A program made the translations under genes and the position numbers. This document shows, piece after piece, positions 1-11,500 of a DNA stretch of 15,480 bases. Position 1 is the first letter of the stretch; each line of letters begins with the position of its first letter. The notes under the pieces are model-generated. The model was not told where the DNA came from, ran no database searches, and worked only from the letters and a program-made list of their open reading frames with translations. Source of the stretch: Phoronis ovalis (taxonomy: Eukaryota; Phoronida; Phoronidae); NCBI GenBank assembly GCA_028565635.1, contig JAOXYB010027579.1, positions 1-15,480 of the forward strand, written 5' to 3'.

Positions 1-144
1 ATCACATTACATATTTTTCCCTTTCTACTTAATATTCCTATTGACCGCACTTTTTTCATTCTGCAACAGTTATTATTTGCTAAAAAAGGTAAATTCTTTA
101 ATATTAACAATATAGCTCATTACCACATCAAGACTGACATCAAT

Positions 145-175
145 GCTGCTATATCCTATAGATAGGATAAGCAGC
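145..175. repeat. Near-perfect palindrome/hairpin
   Basis: The left arm GCTGCTATATCCTAT (145-159) and right arm ATAGGATAAGCAGC (162-175) are complementary except for one extra base in the left arm. The spacer is two bases. The arms are too short for a pre-miRNA. It could be a decayed fold-back element or a cruciform-prone site. Confidence 0.6.
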
Positions 176-374
176 AAACATTTACCTTCCTAGCGACCCT
201 ATGCTAGGACCTAGCTGTCGGGCTGTGACAAACAAACAAGTCTGGCCTTAGTACTAGCTCAGAGACCCAATATTATCAGCCTACATCCTGACCGTTGTGT
301 TACGGGTTTTTCTCTCTACAGCTTTTACCATTTTCATACTCAAAAAGTTCATTTGAATAGAAATATCTAAAGAG

Positions 375-390
375 GTCTGCATCGGCAGAC
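375..390. repeat. Short perfect hairpin
   Basis: Arms GTCTGC and GCAGAC flank a four-base loop. There is no T-run or gene context giving it a role. Confidence 0.4.
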
Positions 391-1093
391 AGATACCCAT
401 CTCCATCTCGTCTTGGGAACTAACATGACCAGCACTAGGTAATATTGGAAGTAATCCAATTCAAAACCAAACTTAACCTATATTTTAGCTTATATTGACC
501 TTTGACTTAAAGCAATCGCTCTATATATATCAAGAGCTTTTATTTAAGGTGCGGACAGAAACAGCTTGACCGCAAAAAAAAGGTTGAATGTTTGAATCAA
601 AAATTTAAACCACTTTTCAAGGTTGTTCTAAAATACCTGAAATATGAAACACGTCCACCTTTAAATCATCCAGAACAATGTTTCATCTTTTTAGCTATAG
701 ATGTACCATCTCGGGAAGAAATATGGCTGTCAGTTGGCCATTTAATTTGGAAGTGATCCAGGTCAACCCTGATCTATATTATGGCTTTTATATATTTTTG
801 TTCTGACTTAATCCCGCTGGGTATGAAAGGCTTCATATTGGCAAAGCAGCTAGGTTGCATAAATCTCTCCTGCTTGGATGTACCGTGAAGTACCGTGGCG
901 TAATGGAGTTTTAAAAATGCCCTGGTCAATCTATCCAAATATGGGTCTTATCACAATTAACAAAAGATCACCTTGGGTGTTCTTTCAATAAGGGAGTGAA
1001 CTTTAGAAAATTATGAGGCACAACAATATACCTATTCACTATGTGAGATAGGTGTAAACCTGATAGTGTAGCCTATTTGAAACTGCAAGATCA

Positions 1094-1145
1094 ATGACCC
1101 TATGGCAAGCTGTCAGCTACCTTAGTTGGGTCATGTAACCATGAC
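1094..1145. repeat. Cluster of small inverted repeats
   Basis: ATGACCC (1094-1100) pairs with GGGTCAT (1128-1134). The overlapping GTCATG (1130-1135) pairs with CATGAC (1140-1145) around a four-base loop. It may be a remnant of a small transposable element. No target-site duplication was identified. Confidence 0.35.
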
Positions 1146-1222
1146 TAGGGCTAAATATTGAACTTATTTATATAATTATACTTTTCTAAGGTTTAATTAA
1201 TACCTGTGTAATGCTATTATTT

Positions 1223-1343
1223 CTTTTACTTTTATTAGAAGAGTGAATATATACATAACAAACTTAGCCTTTAAATGCTTCTACTTACAAACTATATTTT
1301 TTCAAAGTTGTGTTCACAGTATTACATAAAATAAAAGTAAAAG
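1223..1343. repeat. 14-bp perfect inverted repeat about 93 bp apart
   Basis: CTTTTACTTTTATT at 1223-1236 is the exact reverse complement of AATAAAAGTAAAAG at 1330-1343. The low-complexity composition means chance is possible. A small fold-back or MITE-like element is an alternative. Confidence 0.35.
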
Positions 1344-1720
1344 TGAGTATCTCAGATACATTTTCATTTTTGAATTACTAAAGTTTCTAGTTTGATAAGA
1401 TTTTTGTGTTTAAATTGAGGTGGCATCGTGGCATATGCATATTTCCCATTTCTGCATTGTATGTGGCTTAAATTCCTGACAGTCCTGAAATTGCACAAAT
1501 GTACAACTGTGGCTTTGATAGGTCAATATTTTAAGGAGTGTATCAATGAACACACTGTTAAAAATTTGTTGTGGTCATAAAATTATAGAGTTAGACTACA
1601 TCAAAAAGACAAGTTGTTTAACAGGTGATGGTCCTTAAAAACTGAGTCGGTTGTGCTGTTTTCTTATTTTTTTAAAAAAGTGGTTAACAGGCAAAAGCCC
1701 TGTGGTCATTTTTTTATGTG

Positions 1721-1757
1721 AAAAGAAAAAAATAATAAATTTTTTTTTCTTTTTTTG
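1721..1757. repeat. A/T homopolymer hairpin
   Basis: AAAAGAAAAAAA (1721-1732) faces TTTTTTTCTTTT (1742-1753) as a perfect 12-bp inverted repeat, inside a longer A-rich then T-rich stretch. This is low-complexity DNA, prone to slippage and sequencing error. Confidence 0.5.
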
Positions 1758-2346
1758 AAGCAGTCACACTTAAAAAATATTATAAAATTGAAAATGCCAA
1801 AATTTTAAGTGATCATGCCTCTTAAACAAGATTTCTTTTAGGTCTCACCTTAGCTATATACCTTTACTCTGAATGATCATTAAATTATCTCACAAAAATC
1901 ATGCTGAACTAAACATACTTTTAAGAGGAACTTGTTTCCAAAATATGCTTTAGGTTTTGTACTACCAGAGCTACTCACTTTCGCTTTTTATTGTATTGTA
2001 TTGTAAAAACAAACTGGAAGTTGTTCTACGATCACAAAGCTCTATTCATATGTATGTAGAATGAATTGCAGTATAAAATAGTTTCAATAATTTTTAAAAA
2101 GTTCAGATTTATATACATTTAACACATTCAAATGAAATGATTAAAAATTAAAAACTGCACATGAACTGGAATCAACTAATATTTTATACTTCTAACTAGG
2201 TCCAACTATAAGATTCGTCTTGTCTTCGGTTTTTTGCCTTTGTTATATTATCTTTTTGTTTACGTTCTGTGCAGAAAGACTTTGCCTTATCTTGTATCTA
2301 CAGAATACAAAGTAATACTTTGGTACCATTTCAAGGTAGAATATTC

Positions 2347-2356
2347 TTTATTTATT
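2347..2356 (-). terminator. Tandem polyadenylation signal (AATAAATAAA)
   Basis: The minus strand carries two overlapping AATAAA hexamers about 180 bases past the in-frame TAG at 2532. This fits either a short 3' UTR for the unspliced end or the end of a small terminal exon. AATAAA occurs by chance in AT-rich DNA (another copy is at about 1987-1992), so confidence is limited. Confidence 0.4.
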
Positions 2357-2542
2357 TTTGTTGCCTTCCTTTTAGAATCAACAACATGAATAAATGATGA
2401 CATAGCATTTTGTGTGCTGTCCAGATAATAGAAATCAACAACTATTTAATAAGTAAGGCAAACTGAAATCTGGAAAAATCTTGTAGGCAAGCCTCGTAAC
2501 TGCAAATATTTTTAAAGCTGCCAAATTAAGTCTACTTTTCAT

Positions 2543-2552
2543 GACTTACCTC
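2543..2552 (-). other. Near-consensus splice donor at the 3' end of the giant exon
   Basis: The minus strand reads GAG|GTAAGT, with the GT at 2549-2548. It matches the metazoan donor consensus except at the first exon base. It leaves the exon in phase 0, and the open frame continues only five more codons (V S H E K) before TAG at 2532. A donor this strong so close to the stop suggests the mapped stop is intronic and that a short terminal exon, probably a few to some tens of residues, lies further along. Retention of this intron would add VSHEK. Confidence 0.65.
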
Positions 2553-5500
2553 ATTATGCATTTTTTCAGTGAGCTTAACAACATCATGGATGTGAGCAAT
2601 TTTGATATGTGGTGGAAAGATGGTAGACAGTTCATTTTCTGCACCAAGGCTATCTGTTTCTTCACATGGTTCCTTGCTGTATGTTTCAAGGTGAGTAGCT
2701 AAATGGAGGGTAGGATCAGGTGTTCTGTCTTCACTTGTTGACATATATCTGAAAATAAATCTTCTTAGCACTTTTAGTATTTGTTCTAGTGAAGTCTTCT
2801 TTAGTCCAAGTTTGCTTCGTAGTTGTTCATCTATCTCTTCTGCAAGGGATTCTCGGTACTTGTCGGGAAGCTTTTCTTCTATTTTGTCAAACAGCAATTC
2901 TTCAAGATGCTCATACAATGCAACAATATGACTAAGTTTTACAGAATCCGAAGGTTCTGGTAAAAGATCTTTAGGGAATTCTTTGCAAAGCACACTGTAC
3001 CACTTGTTTGCATATTCTACTAAAGGCAAAGATGGAGCTTGAATGCTTCCATATGGCCCTTGTAAGGTACGAAGAACCACATCAAGACTAGACAATAGGT
3101 CTGAAGTATCTCCAGGATTGCTTTTGTGTTTCTCTTGAACTCCTTTGGCAATATCACCTGTCAAAGGTTGCTGAGGTACTGCTTTCTCTGCATGGACTAA
3201 AATACTTGTATATGACTGAAGCTCCCTAGCAAAGGAAAACAGTGGAAAACTGTCATTAACTAATAGAAAAGTTTTTCCTAATACCAAGCGATTGGATAAC
3301 TCCGTTTCAATTTTGCCAAAATCATACTGAATGTCATGACCGAGTCCATATTCAGTGTTGTACTGTGAGTTCTTTAAAATTTTGTCTTTCCAAGACTTCC
3401 AGTTACACTGCACAATATGATTTGGTTTGGCTTCATGGAGTGGAACAATAGGTACTGCAGCTGCCATGTGACCTCTAACCAGAAAACTTACAGCAATACA
3501 CTTTTGTGTTGTTAATTTACTTTGGCTTGATGCTGCAAGTTCTGCCATTTTATCTAAAAAAGCATTTTGCATTTTTGCTAATGCTGCAATCACTTTAAAA
3601 ATAGTGGATTGTTTTGTTGATGCCACACATTCTTCTAATGGTAGGTCTTCATGAATAACACTTTGTAATTCAGGTATATCACAGTCACTTTCTTGCAACT
3701 GTTTAAAAAGTTTTTTATTAACATTCCATGCATCAGCAAACTCTTTGAAAGATTTCTGAATAGCAGCATTTCGTTTTTCGGTACTTTTAGCATCATGTAT
3801 ACATTCTTTAATGGATTTCCTGGCATCTTTTCTAGTAATGTGGTGACCTTTATGTAAAGTAATATCCTTCTGCCATTTGAGTATTGGTATCATGCACTGA
3901 ATAAGTCCCAACTTGTCAGCATGAGAAAAGAAATACGATAGAAAAGGGTGTTGATTCTGCTGCTCAGTTGCTCTATAGAGTCCTCTAAAATTTTCTAGAC
4001 ATTTTTCTGGTGTTACCCGGAAGAGGGATGGTAAATAGCTGTCTTTTTGCTCTGCATTAAAGTCATGTAACTCATCTATATTCGATTCCAGTGTTAATGT
4101 ATTTGCATCCCCAACTTTCAAAAAATCTTTAAGAGTATGCCGAATTAGTCGATGTCTGTTTTTTGCAATCTCAGTAATATCTTGTGTAAACAAGTTTTCC
4201 CAATAAATTTGTTGTTCAGGTGTAGATAGATCTATGTCAGCTATTAGTTGATTCCTCAATCTTTGTAGAACAACATGAATAAAAATACAAAGGTTATGTC
4301 CGGGAAGACCCAGGAGACTACTTAGACTTTCCCAACTTGATGAAAACCGTTTTCTGCACCACTTAGCACCTTTGGTTTGAGCCATGTCTTCATTGTCATT
4401 ATTATGTATATTATCAGTAAGAAAATGTTTGGTGATTTCATCAATATATTCAATGGAATTTCCTTGTGTGTAACAAGAACCAGCCAAAAGCGCTCCATGG
4501 AGTAATAAGTTACACAGAAAGTATGACACCTGTGTCATGTTTCGAGGAAAGTCATGTTTTGGAAGGGTCATTGTATAGCCAGCAACTACTGCTGTTTCCA
4601 GCACGGATTTCTCTTCTGTCAGTTCTGTTTTTTTATATTCAAACTTGCTATCACATACGCAACATGTCACCACTTGTTGGTGAGCTGTAATTCTGTGCCA
4701 GCATTTGCAACTATATACTTTGTATTCTGTGCAAACTTTGCCATCCTTTTCATTTCCATAAATACTTGATGGAATATAGCATGATTTAAGTAAAGCTGGA
4801 TTAAACAATGCTTTGGCCAGCAGTGATGGATGTGTAGGAAGGCCATTTTTAAATTGGCTATGAGATATAACCAAACTGAGAAGATGTGCAAGAATGGATG
4901 CTTTTTGTACTTCATCATATGTTGATGTTGGAAACAGTTCGAGGTCTTGTAAACCGAATCGATCTTGTGTTGTAAGTTTCTTCACAAGGCATTGGTATGG
5001 CAAATCATATTCATCAGTTATTAGACTACTAAGAGTTTTGCTAGCAGATATTTCTATTTCTTTTAATTTCCTGTGAGCAGAAACAAGATAAACATTATCT
5101 ATAAGAACAGCCAAGAGGGACATTCTTGTTTCTGGAGTGGAAGCAGCTGTTGATATGAATAGTTTCATTGGTGCTACATCTCCTTTTAGTAGCTGCAGAT
5201 AAGATGAGAGTGCCTTTGTGTAACTCGATTCCTTGGACATCACATGGTATGCCAATGGGTTGCTCAGATCGTGTTCTTCTTTCCAGGGCAGATATTGTAA
5301 ATGAGGGAGTTTTCGTGTGTATTCAGAACAAAGCTGATGAATATCACCAAAATTTCTGTCAGTTCGAAGTGCTTTTAGAAAAAAATGAGTGATTGCTTCA
5401 TTCCTACACTTTTTAACATCCTCAGTAGACGGATTAGCAAACAGAGGTGATACTCGTTGGAGATAGTCATCATACTCATCAGTATTGAGGAATAATTTTG

Positions 5501-8500
5501 GATTGCTGAGAAGTTTTGCCATGGTTCTTAAGAAACTTTTCAAGTAAGCCACAGCAACAATAAGTTTCATGCTGTTTCCTCTAGTTTTGGTTTCTTGAAC
5601 TATTTTTTGTGCTGTTTGGCTGATGTTCAGATACTCTTCTGCGTCATCTGATTTTATGGTATTAACCTTGAGGTTCCTTTGTATGTGATTGTAAAGGACA
5701 TTTTCTATAATATCACATACTATAACTGCAAGTGGGCTTTCGTATCCGGTGTTGCTTGCAGCAATAGCATTCTGTATCTTAGTCATGTTTTCAAATTTCT
5801 GTATACTTTCGCTTCCTGTGAGTAACTCAAAGTAAACCCATGGATTATGCTTTGTTGCTCCTATCAGTAACCTATCTACCACTGGGCCAAAACAGGCAAG
5901 ACTTGTATCAGGAATATCTCCACAGGGTATTTTTTCAAGAAATTGGTCAATAGCTGTACTGTTTGGCCCAGCATCATAGCAACGTCCCAGGAACATGCAA
6001 AGAAACCTTTGAATTACAGGAACCATTCGCATGTTATCTTGTACCAGGTTCTTCAATACATCCATCACTTTATGGAATAGAATATTTGATTGCAAGATGT
6101 CTTGTGTTTTGTCATAAGTTTCAGCAATTTGTGATAGCAGTGATGGATCTAATTCATATGGAAGTAGAATATTTACTGCAAAATCATTACAAACACGTAA
6201 AAAATGGAAAATTGGTGGATATGAACTGACATCGCTTGCTACAGATAACACTAAGTTTACTTTGTGTTGCCATTTCTCTACACCACCACAGGCACTTGTG
6301 ACATTTTCAGTTGGTAGCATCTTTTGACATACCACAGATACTAAAGTATCTTCTAAAGTAAAGTCATCCTCCTGAACTTCACTTTCAGTTGTCATAATTT
6401 CTTCTTCAGAGCTATGATTTTCTTGTTGGTCTGTATCTGATGATGCTGAATTTTCTGAAATAATTTCAGTATCAGATGACATGCCATCAGAATTAACGCT
6501 TTCTGAGTCTTCCTCATACTCTAGACACTTAAGCCTTGTTTCTTCTTCCTGATCTTCGTGCTCAAGCTGAACATCATTTACATTATCAGAGACGGTAATG
6601 CTTTCTAACTTATTTATAGGTTGCTCTTCTTCAGTGGAGTATATAACTTTCACATGTGTTTGTTCATCAAAACTATCATTACCTTCAGAATCTTCATATA
6701 CGTGACTGTATTTGGCTTCCTTCAGAGAATGTAATATCTTTGATTGATTTTCACCTAAAGTCTTATTTTTATCAACTTGTTTCATAAGACCTGTAACAGT
6801 AGTACTAGATACTTCTTTGCAGACTGTCATTAAACGCAGAATGGAGTGAACACGTACTTTTCGACACCAGTAGTTAGTAATAACTTGTATTGCTAGCTTT
6901 CCAGGGTCTTGTACTACACAGTGTTGATAGATGAGTGTAATAGCCCATCTTGTTGCTTGTATGCATTCCTCATACTCCATGGGATATGACTGTTTTGCAG
7001 TGATGAGCTGACAGAAATCGCTAAGGAAGTTTTCAACATTCTCATGGTCTAACACATTAAACAAAACAGGGACTGATTCTTTAATAAATACTGCTATTGT
7101 ATTTTGTTGGCCTTCCATTTTCTCTAACAGCAATTCCCCAAATTCGTCCACGTTTTCTGGATCATTGCTGCAAGCATGATACCCTTCTAAAAACAAATCT
7201 CTCGACTCTTCAATTTTGTTAATAAAAGTTATACTGAAAGGAAACTTCATATCCATAGGTACACCATTCACTTGGTAGGAATTTACTTCTTGTGGTGCTG
7301 GAACATCATCTATGTTAAAGTACTCTGGTTTATTCCAAATTTGTCTCCAAATATCTCTCTGTTTAGGCATCAAGTAGCTACACCAAGCTGAACAACTTTC
7401 AAGCTTGTACACTATCATAACAAGTGGTTCTCTTATGCGTTTCAGTATGTAAGCTGTAAATGCTAAGAGAAGAGTGGATGAGCTTGTGAGAGCTATACTA
7501 TCACTTGCCACACGAATCTGCCATGATTCCTCATCAAACTTGCTGGTATAGTGGTGTTCTTTTCCTGTCATTTTAATCCATTCAAGGATTTTTGATGAAA
7601 TTGTAGTTGGCATGTCTGTTTCAGCAATATGTTGTAGTAGCTGTTGAATTTTTTGTGGTGATCGCGATTTGCCAGCATATGTTATACAAGTAAAAGCCCA
7701 CAACAGATTTTCTTTTACTGCCTCATCCATATTCAGTATTTGACCTTTTTCTAATATACTGATGACAGATTTTCCAAGAACTTCTGGTACTGGCACTCTA
7801 GGTTCACTTAAAGAATCAATTGTAATAAGGTCCCATCCACTCAGAAAGTTGAATTGCCATCCATCATCACAAGGCTCTCTGTCAATATGAATTATGATGC
7901 AAACATGTTTTGTAATGCACTTTCTGTGTGTTGCTGGAATTTGCTTGAATTCACTGTAGCAATTGTCTATCAAAGCTTTGGCCATTAGCATGTGAACTCC
8001 ATCTAGTGAAGGTTTACACTGAAGTATTAGCATTTCTTTGTCAGCTTCAAACCAGAATTGGCGGATTTTATTAGTCAGTTGTTTCTCTGATTTAAAGGCA
8101 CCAAGTTTTACAGTCTGACAAGAAACAATGCCTTGTAATGCATCAGTGGTGTTAAACATGATATTGGTTCTAGTCTGTATGATCAGTTTGATGTTTCCTT
8201 CCTCACTGCTCCTTATGCATTCCAATTGTTTGGAAATGGCACTTGCGAGGAAGTACTTTAAGCCAGCATGGAAAGGAAAATTAAAATAATCATGTTGCCA
8301 GGAAGAAACTTCTTCCTGATTTTCTTTAGCAAGCTCAGACTTTGATGCTCGTAACATTGCATCAGGTGATAGTGTACACAATATTGTTCTTTTACATTTG
8401 TTTACCAACTCTTTCTTCTCTTCCTCAGGGACATTATCTGTACCTATTTCTTGTTTTGACCAGCAGTGTAGAACTAGTGAGGACAATGTGTCCTCGCAGT

Positions 8501-11500
8501 AACCTATGAAGGCATCAGACACTGTAAAATTATGTTTTAGAGTGTCAACTGTTGATATTTGCTTGACCCAATTATCCAACTCCAAAATTATCTTTTTTTG
8601 AGACTGTGTCAAAACATCTGCATAAGTGAGCATTTGCTTTTCAAAGCGATTTAGAAAAGGGGGATCTGAATAGTCAACTGTTTTCTTATCAACCAAAACA
8701 ATACAACGGAAATCATCATGTACTTGACACATTGGGTTGCTGTATGGACCAAGGGCAATACGACAATTATTCTTTTTGCCAACTATTGTATAGTTTTGAT
8801 TTAACATATCATACAAGCTTCCATAGATATTGTCAAGATCTTTCAAAACAAGGATTACGCCACGTTCCATACAAAGGATAATTCGACTCAGTATTCTGTA
8901 GCTGTAATCCTCAGAAAGATCCTCTTCAAAGCGGCTACCAAATATAATTTCATGTTCTCTTTCCTTAAGGTTGATGTAGTTTTCCAAAATACCTAGTGCT
9001 GAGTCACCATGTGTAATCAACATGAGATGACGAGCTAATTTGTCATTAATATTCTCCTTGACAAGATCTTTGATAGGAATGTATTTTTCACATCTCTCCA
9101 CAGGGTCAATGTACTCCATAAATTTGTTGACAATTCCATGTGTTTCTGACTGAAGACCGCCAAAATTTCGAAGTAGACCTTTTTTCCATTGCTCAATTTC
9201 TGTGTTGCCTTGGGTATTGTCTGCTTTGTTACAGAGGTACTTAATAAGGGAGTAATAATCACGGAGCCCATGAAAATTCTGGAATCTCTGATTTTTCTGA
9301 TATTCATAATAAGCAGATGACACTGCTTTTAAGTCTTTGGTAGTTAACCTTTGTCTTGTTGATGAGTGCTGACTTTCTTTTTGCCACATATTTTCTAGCA
9401 CTAAAACTGTACTTATGGAAACAGCAGTGTATTGAAGTTCTATTTGATCTGGCTCTGGCTTTGATAAATGGTTTGCTCTGTTCATTTTTGCTGCATCTAA
9501 TGCCCAATTAGATATTCCAACAACTGCAATATCAGGAAATTCACCAACTACAGGTTCCAGTAAGCTGTGAAGCACTTTCAGAGGATTAAACCGAGATTGC
9601 TCTGCTAGCCCTATTTCATCCAGTAACACAACAGGTAACACATTTGTGTCAGTGGTATGTTCCTTGTAGCGCTTTGCTTTGTTAAATACTTTCATAATGC
9701 CTCGAGATGTTGATGATTCTGAGCCTTGATAAGAGACAACATACAGCTGAGGCAATTTTTTAAAAAAGTTATCCTTTGAATCTTGTCCTCTTAAGTTACT
9801 TCTGATTAGCTGAACTGACAATGATTTGCTGCAACCAGGTTTCCCAACAACAAATATGGGAATTTTATTTAGGATACATACCAATATTACAAACACATTT
9901 TCACGAAGAGCTGTATTTTTTGCAGTACTTTCAGGTAAATCCATCTTGTTTAGAAGAGTTTCCTGTTCATTTCTTATAATCTCACCAAAGACTGTGTCTT
10001 TCATATAATCAATTCCTTGATTGTGCATAATGGAAGCCATTTTGATATAGTAGTTTCTTCTTGCCTTGGTGGTTGGTAGCCTGGAATTATAGCAGTGGGC
10101 TAATCCTAATATGATGGCATTATGCTGAATTTTATCTTCTTTCAATCGTTTTTCTTCACAATCGGCTTTTAGTGGCAAATAAAATTCAGCAAACCATTTC
10201 ATAATGATAAGGCAACGTTTTACATCTCGTAAGCTAACACACCATGCATTTTTGTCATGGTTACGAATAAATTGCTGTGAAGTTGACAACAATTCAACAA
10301 GCATATCCTCTCCTTTTTGAAAATATCCCTTTGACATGCGGGATATATATGACTTCTCATCTTCATTACTCAGAAATCCATAGTCCCACACATAATCGAT
10401 CATTGATTCAGGCAATGGGTTGACTCTGTAAACAAGTTTAGAGCATTCATCCTTCCGTGTCTTTCCTTCAAGACCAGCAGTCAAAATTTGATCTTCTTCT
10501 CTAAGCCTATATGGATTGCATGCTGCTAGAAGTACAATGTTTGGCATGAGGGCTTTGCCATGTATGGACTTGTGACACAATATTTCATTTACTAATCCTA
10601 AATGATCACATGTGTTTATTTCATCAAGAAATAACCAGTAGCTTTTATGTGGGTGTCCTTTAGCCTCCTCATTTACTGCAGAAACTCTTTGTAAAATATC
10701 TTTCTCTTTAATACCTGCATGAAAATTAAACACTTGCAGCTCACATTGGCATGTTTTTGCAAGGTATGATATAAGGCTGGTTTTTCCACAACCAGTTTCT
10801 CCCATTGCAATAACTGGAATTCCAGCCTTTATGCGCAAAAAAATCAAAACCATTTTAAGGAGGTTATCAGGTGTAAGTGCATAGTTTTTTGGCAGTGTGC
10901 CAGGTGGCAAGGGATCATGACTGGATCGGACTACCTTTTCTAAAACAGTATGAAGAGCTTCTTGTGTCATAGACTTGTAATTCGGAATGTCCCGATTAAG
11001 CTGACTTTTAAATAGATCTTTTAATATCTTTGGAACTCTTGAGGGTTTACGATATAATGCTGATACAGTGTTAAAATCTTGACTATGAAATACAACAAGC
11101 AGATGGTTACTTTCATTCCAGCGAATCATTCCATCTGTTCTGTCAACCATAGAAGCAGCAGTCATGAATAATGAGGATGATTTTATAAGATCAACGACTT
11201 CAGATTGTGTTTCTCGGTAAGACTTCACAGAACGGCTTGAAAACTCTTTATAAACTTTTATCAGCTCCAGGACAATGGTGCTTTTCACTGTGTTTGTTTC
11301 ATCTCCTAGTATGTCTCTTAGTGTTTTTGTCCGAAAAAATGTGCTACTGGATAATTTTCTTAGTTGGTCAGCTAAAACATTTAGAAATACTTCTGCTATA
11401 CTAAACGTCATATCATCTCCCAGAGAGAGATTGGTCTTCAGCAGTTCCTTACACCTGTGTTCAGATAATGCCTTAGAGGCATGTTGCCCAAATATATAGA

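Larger units (their letters stand above)
1..2531. other. AT-rich non-coding region downstream of the giant exon
   Basis: No long open frame or recognisable protein remnant is visible on either strand. On the RNF213 sense strand the part next to the exon is intron and/or 3' UTR. A short terminal exon could lie here: AG acceptors near 2502, 2474, 2467 and 2421 each give a phase-0 tail of 6-17 residues to a stop, and I cannot choose among them. The rest holds short inverted repeats (145-175, 375-390, 1094-1145), an A/T homopolymer hairpin (1721-1753) and three TTGTA units at 1991-2005. No tRNA, rRNA or CRISPR pattern was seen. Confidence 0.7.

Noticed and set aside
880-900. Two GTACCGTG units in direct repeat
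   Set aside because: Only two copies of eight bases are present, with no larger structure. Chance is sufficient.
1650-1760. T-rich run on the plus strand as an intrinsic terminator or polypyrimidine tract
   Set aside because: It is low-complexity A/T sequence in a eukaryotic region. It lies on the strand opposite to the only gene and has no GC stem or adjacent exon.
1-2531. tRNA, rRNA or CRISPR array
   Set aside because: No cloverleaf with a TTCRA-like T-arm, no rRNA-like sequence and no regularly spaced direct repeats were found, and the host is a eukaryote.
2737-2762. Strong acceptor-like ATTTATTTTCAG inside the coding frame (AG at 2750-2749)
   Set aside because: The frame reads through with family-like C-terminal text on both sides (LRRFIFRYM), and no matching donor or frame break is needed.
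4612-4709. A second, C4-type or RING finger built from the cysteines of YSCKC and TCCVC
   Set aside because: There are too few Cys/His ligands for a cross-braced two-zinc RING. The position and CX3H...CX2C spacing fit a single-zinc RZ finger.
4466-5392. Several 60-74-codon plus-strand open frames and an 83-codon minus-strand frame
   Set aside because: All are short shadows inside the giant coding exon, mutually overlapping and without family signatures.
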